DNA of 64,000 nucleotides from Winogradskyella alexanderae (GTDB lineage: Bacteria > Bacteroidota > Bacteroidia > Flavobacteriales > Flavobacteriaceae): positions 62,001 through 126,000 of the forward strand of contig NZ_JAIUJR010000007.1 of assembly GCF_020166335.1 (NCBI RefSeq), read 5' to 3'. This document shows, piece after piece, positions 58,505 to 64,000 of this stretch (position 1 is the stretch's first letter; every line of letters begins with the position of its first letter). The notes beneath the pieces were generated by a model, which saw only the letters and a program-made list of their open reading frames with translations, made no database searches and was not told where the DNA came from. Made by a program: the position numbers and the translations under genes.

Positions 58505-58631
58505 ATCTAAAATCTCATCAAAACTATTTTTTTGGACTACTGGTTTTATGAGTCTATCTTGTCTGGAGTGTTATGGATACTAAACTTAAAACCTATTTAT
58601 TGTGTTTAGGTGTTCTGATATATGAATCAAT

Positions 58632-59291
58632 TTATTCGTGAAATTCTAAAACTTTTATCTTGTTTCTTGTAGAAAATATCTTGCCTTCATCATGCAACTG
58701 CTTAATGACTCTTGTTATCACAACTCTCGAAGAATTCAGGTCTTGCGCTATTTCCTGATGCGTTATTTCCAGATCCACATCATTGTTTATTTTCACTTTA
58801 TCGGTTAGATATTTTAGCAATCGTTCACTCATTTGCATGAAAGCTAAACAGTCTATAGATTCTACCATTTCGATCAATCGGAAATGATAACTGTCTATGA
58901 TAAAATGTCTCCATGATTTAAAATTAGCTAACCAGCTATCAATATTTTCAACTGGTATGAAGATGGCTTCTATGTCGTTTTGGACCACACCTTTGAATAT
59001 ACTCTTTTTTTTATTGATGCAGTTTACAAATGATATGGCGCAAGTATCTCCTCGCTCAAGAAAATACAAAAGAATTTCTTCCCCTTCTTTTTCCTTACGA
59101 ATGATTTTTACGACACCATCTAAAATAAGTGGGATGTGAGTTAGCTCTGAGCCTATATCTATTAAAAGTTCACCGCTCTTTATTTTATCATAGCGGCCAA
59201 CTTTTACAATTTCATCAATTAATTTCTCTTCAAAGATATCAGAGTAGCATACGGCTAATTTCTCACGTAAAACAAGTTCTTGGTTTGTCAC
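58632..59291 (-). CDS. Crp/Fnr family transcriptional regulator
   Basis: 219 residues from GTG 59291. An upstream ATG at 59336 would add 15 residues, but the GTG start (T-N-Q-E-L) aligns with the N-terminus of the paralogue at 62926 (A-T-N-K-S-L). The cyclic-nucleotide-type beta barrel spans 25-135 (G-E-L-L-I-D-I-G-S-E, L-L-Y-F-L-E-R-G-D-T-C-A-I-S-F), then a long helix and the winged HTH (I-T-H-Q-E-I-A-Q-D-L-N-S-S-R-V-V-I-T-R). The conserved Cys of the segment D-T-C-A-I-S-F is also in the paralogue and could sense redox or sulfur state. It is last in the locus after a terminator. Confidence 0.9.
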   Translation of the reverse strand: MTNQELVLREKLAVCYSDIFEEKLIDEIVKVGRYDKIKSGELLIDIGSELTHIPLILDGVVKIIRKEKEGEEILLYFLERGDTCAISFVNCINKKKSIFKGVVQNDIEAIFIPVENIDSWLANFKSWRHFIIDSYHFRLIEMVESIDCLAFMQMSERLLKYLTDKVKINNDVDLEITHQEIAQDLNSSRVVITRVIKQLHDEGKIFSTRNKIKVLEFHE

Positions 59292-59299
59292 TGTACAAA
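59284..59299. promoter_or_regulatory. Inverted repeat over the Crp/Fnr start
   Basis: TTTGT, 6 bases, ACAAA, centred on the GTG start at 59291. A possible autoregulatory site; weak because the arms are only five bases. Confidence 0.25.
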
Positions 59300-59341
59300 A
59301 ATGAAATTTATTTAGGTAAAGGTAATAAATTGACAAAGAAA

Positions 59342-59367
59342 AACCCTCTAACTTTTGCTAGAGGGTT
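59342..59367 (-). terminator. Terminator of the porin operon
   Basis: AACCCTCTA (59342-59350) pairs with TAGAGGGTT (59359-59367); on the minus strand it is followed by a U-rich run. It separates the porin gene from the downstream Crp/Fnr gene. Confidence 0.75.
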
Positions 59368-59415
59368 CTAAGTTCAAAATTTAGTTTAATTTATACAGTG
59401 AAAACAATTAAAAAA

Positions 59416-60486
59416 TTAGAACTTTACTTGTATCTGTGCTGCAATTTGGTCATTGTCAACATTTGTTACAGTTTCTATGTTTGCAAAATAGTTTATTTGT
59501 AATCGATACATTTTATTAAAGAAATAATTAAAGCCAAATGTCATTCTTTCCTGATAAATACCAGGGATATCGCTTACATCAACATTTTGATCAAAATATT
59601 CCCACTTGAAGACAGGTTGGAACTTCTCATTGACACTGTAAGCAGCCATAATATAAGCACCATCAGAGGTAAGTCCATCTAGTGATACTGGATCTAAACC
59701 ACCACATCCACCTCCAGCGGCAGTTAAATATGCTCCAGTATCGTGAATGTATTCACCTTGAATTTTAAGTTTATTCAATTCGGCTAAGAATTCAAAACCA
59801 TAAGTTGTTCGGTCAGATTCATTGTCGTTTAACAACGGGAATCCATAGCGAAAACTACCTCCTACTGTTAGGAAGTCCGTCAATCTATAGGTCGCTCTTC
59901 CGACAATATCTTTTTTAGTATTATTGTCTAAAGGTTTGAAGCCTCCAATACCCGAACCATTCATTATGGCAACAGCATAGTTGAGTCTATTGTATTTGTT
60001 GCCTCCAAATATACCGATACCAAAATCACGTTGTGGCGTAACTAACTGATCTACAACGATTGCCCTTTCAATGGTTGTTAAGGCAAAACAAGGTGTTGCT
60101 AGATCTAAGCTAAATGGTTGTTTGTAAGAACCAAGTGAAATTCTAGCCCAATTGTCTGCATGATACGTAATAAATACATCCATGAGGTAGACATCGCTTT
60201 GGTTACCAATAAATGGACTAGCTTCGAGCATGAAGTAGTAAGAGAAATCTTCATAAATGTCCCCTCTTACTCCAATACGCGCTCGTCTAAATTTAAAGGT
60301 GTTATTCTGGTCCCCATCTGTAAAATTATAGTCAAACTGAGGTTGTAAATATCCGAATAATTTAATCTTCTTTGTCCCTGTAGTATCACTGCTACTAGAA
60401 GGGTCATCAACATCACAACCTTGGGATAATATTGTACTGGTACTAAATAGCAGTACTAAAAAGATCAATTTATATATGAGTTTCAT
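59416..60486 (-). CDS. OprP/OprO-like outer-membrane porin
   Basis: 356 residues with a signal peptide (1-21, ending I-L-S-Q-G). The mature part is a beta barrel with alternating strands (K-I-K-L-F-G-Y-L-Q-P-Q-F-D-Y-N, R-R-A-R-I-G-V-R-G, S-Y-Y-F-M-L-E-A-S) and ends in the aromatic-terminated strand I-Q-V-K-F needed for BAM assembly. It resembles the phosphate-selective porin OprP family. In this locus it may admit a sulfur oxyanion or other anion. It lies 27 bases after the rhodanese gene at 60514. Confidence 0.88.
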   Translation of the reverse strand: MKLIYKLIFLVLLFSTSTILSQGCDVDDPSSSSDTTGTKKIKLFGYLQPQFDYNFTDGDQNNTFKFRRARIGVRGDIYEDFSYYFMLEASPFIGNQSDVYLMDVFITYHADNWARISLGSYKQPFSLDLATPCFALTTIERAIVVDQLVTPQRDFGIGIFGGNKYNRLNYAVAIMNGSGIGGFKPLDNNTKKDIVGRATYRLTDFLTVGGSFRYGFPLLNDNESDRTTYGFEFLAELNKLKIQGEYIHDTGAYLTAAGGGCGGLDPVSLDGLTSDGAYIMAAYSVNEKFQPVFKWEYFDQNVDVSDIPGIYQERMTFGFNYFFNKMYRLQINYFANIETVTNVDNDQIAAQIQVKF

Positions 60487-60513
60487 TATATGTGTTTTTT
60501 ATTCAATAAAAAT

Positions 60514-61527
60514 TTATGGCACTATTGGTAGATTTTTTGGTCCTGAATCACCACCCCATTGATTTGAGGTCCAGGCAGGATTATCATTGTATATACCATT
60601 CATTCCAAATGTCATTGAATAGGCGTCATAACCAAGAACTCTTAAACAAGCTGTCAATATAGCAGATGTCTGACCTGTGTAACAGTAAGTAACTAATTGT
60701 GCATTACTTCCAGAATTTAATGCTTTATAAGAGTCATCACCAAGGCCAAATGGTAAAATACGATAAGCACCCTCAATATGGCCAAATGCAGCATAATCTC
60801 CTTCACTAAAATAGTTATTGATAAAGTAATTTCCAGGGCTATTTAATACATCTGAACCACTTACAGTAGCAGGACCAAATCCAGCTGCTACAACAGCTTC
60901 AACACGTTGTTGAAGGATTGCTTGTCCATTTGTTAAACTGGTTGTAATTGTTGGGTCGTCAAATGTTAAATTTGTAGGTGCTGTATCAGTATCCGACCAA
61001 TTTGGGTGGCCATTTGCAATGGTTCCTATGTTGTTATCCCATTTGCCAGAAGTTGCAGCATTCCATCCAGACATACCCCATTTTAGAGCATAGGTATCAG
61101 GATAGCCATATAATCTTAATAAAGCAGTTGCGTAACAAGCGGTTTGTCCTGTATAGCATACTACTAATATTGGTTTAGTAGTAGTCGCAGCCGTTGTTAA
61201 AATATCAGAAAAAGGGACATTGTTTGCACCATCAATGCGAGCTGCAGCAAAGTCAGCACTGCTTCTTATATCCATTAAATAATATGTGTCAAGAAAAGTC
61301 GCTAGATCTGCTTCTGCAGGAGCAGGTTTAACAAAGAAAGTAGGTTGACCTTTAGTGCCTTTTATATTATTTATATCCAGATTGTTGTCTACCATATACT
61401 CTTTCATAAGAGTAAAAGCAGGTGTTGCAACAAAATCACCATCAGTTGGTTCTTCACCTCTATCACAGGAGGTGAAAAGTGCAGGGACTAATAATAATCC
61501 TATTAGAAATAACGATAATTTTTTCAT
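60514..61527 (-). CDS. Double-rhodanese lipoprotein
   Basis: 337 residues with a lipobox (L-F-T-S-C, Cys 21). Two rhodanese domains: residues 70-165 (L-M-D-I-R-S-S-A-D-F, V-V-C-Y-T-G-Q-T-A-C-Y) and 210-325 (F-G-H-I-E-G-A, V-T-Y-C-Y-T-G-Q-T-S). Both carry the catalytic Cys followed by Y-T-G-Q-T, and both have W/F-G-M-S/N-G-W/I near the end. Persulfide transfer in the periplasm or at the inner face of the outer membrane is inferred. It lies between the other rhodanese gene (35-base gap) and the porin gene. Confidence 0.85.
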   Translation of the reverse strand: MKKLSLFLIGLLLVPALFTSCDRGEEPTDGDFVATPAFTLMKEYMVDNNLDINNIKGTKGQPTFFVKPAPAEADLATFLDTYYLMDIRSSADFAAARIDGANNVPFSDILTTAATTTKPILVVCYTGQTACYATALLRLYGYPDTYALKWGMSGWNAATSGKWDNNIGTIANGHPNWSDTDTAPTNLTFDDPTITTSLTNGQAILQQRVEAVVAAGFGPATVSGSDVLNSPGNYFINNYFSEGDYAAFGHIEGAYRILPFGLGDDSYKALNSGSNAQLVTYCYTGQTSAILTACLRVLGYDAYSMTFGMNGIYNDNPAWTSNQWGGDSGPKNLPIVP

Positions 61528-61562
61528 GATTTATTTGTTTATGTTATTTGATTAATTTGTTT

Positions 61563-62546
61563 TTATTCTATTACTGGGAACATGTTAATTTCCTTTTTAG
61601 TGAATGCGTTCCAGTCGTTATCTTTCATTACTCCATTCATAAATCCGTTTTCGCCGTAGGCAATGTTACCCGTGTTGTATCCCAACACATTTAGGTAAGC
61701 AACTATGTAAGCGGCTTCTTGCCCTGTAGCAGAATAAAGCGCTATTTTTTTGTCAATTGGAAGTGATAATAGATCAGATTCTAATAATATTGACGTACCG
61801 GGTTGATATTGAACAGCTCCAGGAATATGACCCTTGGTATAGGTTTCAGAGTTGTCAAAATTAACAACAAAGTAGTCTCCAGGCGCTTCAAAAACCTCTG
61901 CTGATTTTACTATAAAGTCACTGTAAGGTGTCGCAAATAGTTCCTCAAGTCTTGCATTAAGAATATCTTTTGCTTCTGTCTTTCCTGTTTTTATAACTGG
62001 GCTTTCACCTAATTCTGGTTTTGTGTTTGCAGTTGCCTCAAGCTTGTCAGCAAAGTCATTTTTTGCATTTTTAGTCCAAGCATTGGCGGCAAAGTCTTCT
62101 CTCCAGGCACTCATTCCCCATTTCATGCTATATACATTATCGTATCCAGCTAAATTGAGTAAGCTCGAGTAGTAAGCAGCGGATTGACCAGAATAACAAA
62201 TAAGAACTATCTTTTCGAAATCTTCTGGGTTAATGGTCTCTTTAAAATAAGTTGGCAATTCTGTAGCGGGAACATTGGCTGCATTTTTAATATGACCATA
62301 TTCATACCAGCTATCTGTTCTTAAATCAACAATGTGATATTTAGGATTCTTAAAGTTTTTCTTAACCTCATCTGCCATAATTATTGGCAATTCGCCTTTA
62401 AGAAAGCTTGTATTTGGTTCTAGATAATTTACCAGAGTTGTAAATTCATCTACCGTGTTTGCGGCATTAACTTTTTCTTGAGCATAACTATTAAAAGCAG
62501 CAAAAGAAATGGATAATGCAATTAAAATTAAAACTGATTTTTTCAT
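61563..62546 (-). CDS. Double-rhodanese exported protein, second domain without catalytic Cys
   Basis: 327 residues with a signal peptide (1-22, ending S-Y-A-Q-E). The first rhodanese domain (60-160) has I-V-D-L-R-T-D-S, L-I-C-Y-S-G-Q-S-A-A with catalytic Cys near 115. The second (210-320) reads I-A-L-Y-S-A-T-G-Q-E-A-A: in alignment with C-Y-S-G-Q the Cys position is Ser, so it is probably a binding or structural domain. It is the first gene of the operon with the other rhodanese and the porin; a GTGAC-N4-GTTACA site lies 143 bases upstream. Confidence 0.85.
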   Translation of the reverse strand: MKKSVLILIALSISFAAFNSYAQEKVNAANTVDEFTTLVNYLEPNTSFLKGELPIIMADEVKKNFKNPKYHIVDLRTDSWYEYGHIKNAANVPATELPTYFKETINPEDFEKIVLICYSGQSAAYYSSLLNLAGYDNVYSMKWGMSAWREDFAANAWTKNAKNDFADKLEATANTKPELGESPVIKTGKTEAKDILNARLEELFATPYSDFIVKSAEVFEAPGDYFVVNFDNSETYTKGHIPGAVQYQPGTSILLESDLLSLPIDKKIALYSATGQEAAYIVAYLNVLGYNTGNIAYGENGFMNGVMKDNDWNAFTKKEINMFPVIE

Positions 62547-62673
62547 GTCATAATTATTTAAAATTCAAAAAAATTAATTGTTTAAACTCGAGTATAAATT
62601 TATTGCTGAAGACCTGTGTTTTTTATGACTTTTATCAGAAATAGATAATGTATATTGGGTAAATACAGTATCA

Positions 62674-62706
62674 TTTGTTACATTCTTTAGTGACTAATGT
62701 TACAAA
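62674..62706. promoter_or_regulatory. Inverted repeat with GTGAC-N4-GTTACA, probable Crp/Fnr site
   Basis: TTTGTTACAT (62674-62683) and ATGTTACAAA (62697-62706) are inverted copies with one mismatch. Overlapping the right arm is GTGAC-TAAT-GTTACA (62690-62704), the same core as in the palindrome at 62861. Confidence 0.5.
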
Positions 62707-62824
62707 GCAATTCAATTAGGAATGGTTTCAATGTTGTATCGTAAATAATTGATTTACAATATTTTATAATAAAAAAATAAAATTGTGAATATTTGCAAGA
62801 ATAGCTATTTGGCACTAAATTTTA

Positions 62825-62848
62825 AATCCCATTCTATTGAATGGGATT
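62825..62848 (-). terminator. Hairpin after the Crp/Fnr gene at 62926
   Basis: AATCCCATTC (62825-62834), loop TATT, GAATGGGATT (62839-62848): perfect 10-base stem. On the minus strand a U/A-rich stretch follows, so termination is plausible but not strong. Confidence 0.55.
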
Positions 62849-62860
62849 GAAGACCTTTTT

Positions 62861-62878
62861 ATGTGACTTGAGTTACAT
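62861..62878. promoter_or_regulatory. 18-base palindrome, probable Crp/Fnr-type site
   Basis: ATGTGACTTGAGTTACAT: symmetric except for one base pair per arm and the central pair. It lies 48 bases past the stop of the Crp/Fnr gene and 315 bases upstream of the rhodanese start. Confidence 0.5.
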
Positions 62879-62925
62879 AAACTCACCTTATAAAGAAGAA
62901 TATTTTTAGTATTGATGCTTGAAAG

Positions 62926-63576
62926 TTAAATCAATACATCAATCTTATTTCTGCCTAATTTAATCTTACCATCATGCTCTAAAGTTTTTAGAAGTCTCGA
63001 TATAACTACTCTGGATGTATGTAGGTCGTTAGCTATTTCTTGGTGTGTGATGGATAGCTTTTCTGAATGCTTCAGTTCCACTTGTTTTTTAAGATAATCT
63101 ATGAGTCGATCATCTAAATTTAAGAAGGCTAAACTCCGTATTGCTTCGCCAAGCTCAAGCAGTCTATTGTGGTAACTATCTATGATAAATATGCGCCATG
63201 ATTTATATTTAATCAGCCAATCTTCAATTAAATTCACAGGAAGCATTAGGCATTCTGTTTCTTCTTCTACTGAAGCTCTAAAAATACTTTTGCTCAAGTT
63301 GATACAGTTAATAAATGAAATAGCGCAAGTATCACCTTTTTCTAAGAAATACAACAACATTTCATCTTCGTTTTGATCTTCTCTTAATACTTTAACCAGT
63401 CCTTTAATAATTAAAGGAATATGTGTCATATTGTCTCCAATATCCAATAAGATCTCTCCTTTTCCGTATCTCTTAAGCACACCTTTTTCAACAATTTCCT
63501 GAATCAGTTTTGGCTCAAAAATTTTATGGAATTGCCTAACAAATCTTGATTTGTTGAGACTTTTATTAGTTGCCAT
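62926..63576 (-). CDS. Crp/Fnr family transcriptional regulator (second copy)
   Basis: 216 residues. Cupin-like effector domain at 30-135 (G-E-I-L-L-D-I-G-D-N, L-L-Y-F-L-E-K-G-D-T-C-A-I-S-F), then helix and winged HTH (S-I-T-H-Q-E-I-A-N-D-L-H-T-S-R-V-V-I-S-R). It is a close paralogue of the regulator at 58632 and shares its G-D-T-C-A-I-S-F segment. No N-terminal Cys cluster like that of Fnr is present, so it does not carry an Fe-S cluster of that kind. It lies 42 bases after the truncated rhodanese-like gene and is probably co-transcribed. Confidence 0.92.
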   Translation of the reverse strand: MATNKSLNKSRFVRQFHKIFEPKLIQEIVEKGVLKRYGKGEILLDIGDNMTHIPLIIKGLVKVLREDQNEDEMLLYFLEKGDTCAISFINCINLSKSIFRASVEEETECLMLPVNLIEDWLIKYKSWRIFIIDSYHNRLLELGEAIRSLAFLNLDDRLIDYLKKQVELKHSEKLSITHQEIANDLHTSRVVISRLLKTLEHDGKIKLGRNKIDVLI

Positions 63577-63618
63577 TTTGTTGGTTTTAAAGGTTAGTAA
63601 AAAAACTAAATTTTAAGA

Positions 63619-64000
63619 CTAACAACCTCCTTCTACAGGCATTTTTTTCTTCTTTTTTGGGACTACTATCTTAGGGGCTATAATTGGTTTTGAAGCAACA
63701 TATTTAGTTTTGGCAGCTGCATCTTTTGCCTTTTTCATGGCTTCTTCTTTCTTTTTTATTGATTCTTGAATAAAAGCATTCACATCTGCTAGCGCATTTT
63801 CGACCGTTACGTCTTTTGTAATCAACTTGTTCTGATAATAGCTGTTTACAACTGATAGTATTTTTATATTATCAAAACCTAATTGATACAAAACCATATA
63901 GGGTGCAATGGCTTCATTTGGGTTGTTACTATACAAGACCAAGGTTTTACCTTGTTCTTTTAAATCTGTTAATACATCTGAATTCTCATCATTCAAAATT
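63619..64000 (-). CDS. Degenerate rhodanese-like protein with Lys-rich Gly-Gly-Cys tail (5' partial)
   Basis: The frame runs off the window edge, so only the C-terminal 126 or so residues are seen; a TTG at 63996 is not a likely start. The visible part has the end of a rhodanese-like domain: T-L-V-L-Y-S-N-N-P-N-E-A-I-A, where the catalytic Cys position is Ser, then L-Y-Q-L-G-F-D-N-I-K-I-L. A charged helix (I-K-K-K-E-E-A-M-K-K-A-K-D) and an Ala/Lys/Pro-rich arm follow, and it ends K-K-K-K-K-M-P-V-E-G-G-C. The terminal Gly-Gly-Cys resembles, loosely, the swinging arm of SoxY. It could carry sulfur for the neighbouring rhodaneses; this is inference. Confidence 0.6.
   Translation of the reverse strand, partial: ILNDENSDVLTDLKEQGKTLVLYSNNPNEAIAPYMVLYQLGFDNIKILSVVNSYYQNKLITKDVTVENALADVNAFIQESIKKKEEAMKKAKDAAAKTKYVASKPIIAPKIVVPKKKKKMPVEGGC

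Larger units (their letters stand above)
62547..62925. other. Intergenic regulatory region of the rhodanese locus (379 bases)
   Basis: No gene fits. It holds, from the rhodanese side: a GTGAC-N4-GTTACA element (62690-62704) within a larger inverted repeat (62674-62706), a hairpin (62825-62848) ending the upstream Crp/Fnr transcript, and an 18-base palindrome (62861-62878). I did not find a convincing TAnnTTTG box on the minus strand. Confidence 0.6.

Noticed and set aside
63619..64000. SoxY identity
   Set aside because: Only the terminal Gly-Gly-Cys resembles SoxY; the rest is rhodanese-like. Kept only as a functional analogy.

Overview
This 64 kb window reads as chromosomal DNA of a flavobacterium (phylum Bacteroidetes, family Flavobacteriaceae, probably marine). 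Reasons: low G+C (about one third by eye); promoters of the Bacteroidetes type (TAnnTTTG at -7, sometimes TTG about 19-21 bases upstream); many short-signal lipoproteins; and family content typical of the group (YtxJ, a DUF6503-like lipoprotein, a two-component-regulator-type propeller protein, a Prx-Trx-DUF6952 operon, Crp/Fnr activators). No insertion sequence, prophage, CRISPR array, tRNA or rRNA was seen. The one RNA gene is the small SRP RNA (ffs) at about 27.46-27.56 kb. Genes are dense and most gaps are under 300 bases.

Layout. 0-5.7 kb: a 5'-truncated lipoprotein, then a minus-strand five-gene operon (SDR, SMP-30-like propeller, GT2 glycosyltransferase, ATP-grasp ligase, second SDR) that looks like a surface-glycan or sugar-acid cassette. 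5.9-9.4 kb: a secreted NTF2/histidine-phosphatase fusion, deoC-deoD nucleoside salvage and a TraB/GumN protein. 9.5-16.9 kb: clpB, ytxJ, and a two-gene operon joining a periplasmic beta-propeller/Y_Y_Y/GAF sensor without a kinase to a prokaryotic ionotropic-glutamate-receptor-like channel. 17-31 kb: lipoproteins, an RluA-type pseudouridine synthase with a large N-terminal extension, fahA, glyA, a TylF-like methyltransferase, glutamine cyclotransferase, ffs, an SDR, fructose-6-phosphate aldolase and a thioredoxin-fold lipoprotein without its cysteines.

31-46 kb: an ABC-F ATPase, an SPFH lipoprotein, an oxidative-stress block (katG, ankyrin protein, then convergent DUF6952-thioredoxin-peroxiredoxin), NhaC, a C-S lyase divergent from an Lrp-type regulator, a PAS-LuxR regulator and lpdA. 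46-58.5 kb: a DUF2721 membrane protein behind two TTAACAT palindromes, an ECF sigma factor overlapping an unlisted 59-residue gene and followed by an MscS channel, a DEAD helicase, pabB, a sigma-region-4-like protein, tilS-ade, a CocE-type hydrolase and a YheT-type hydrolase.

58.6-64 kb: a minus-strand sulfur-type locus. A truncated degenerate rhodanese ending in Gly-Gly-Cys and a Crp/Fnr regulator are followed by two exported double-rhodanese proteins, an OprP-like porin and a second Crp/Fnr regulator. Two matching GTGAC-N4-GTTACA sites lie in the gap. The most unusual material is the sensor/channel pair, the rhodanese locus, and the small gene in the sigma operon.
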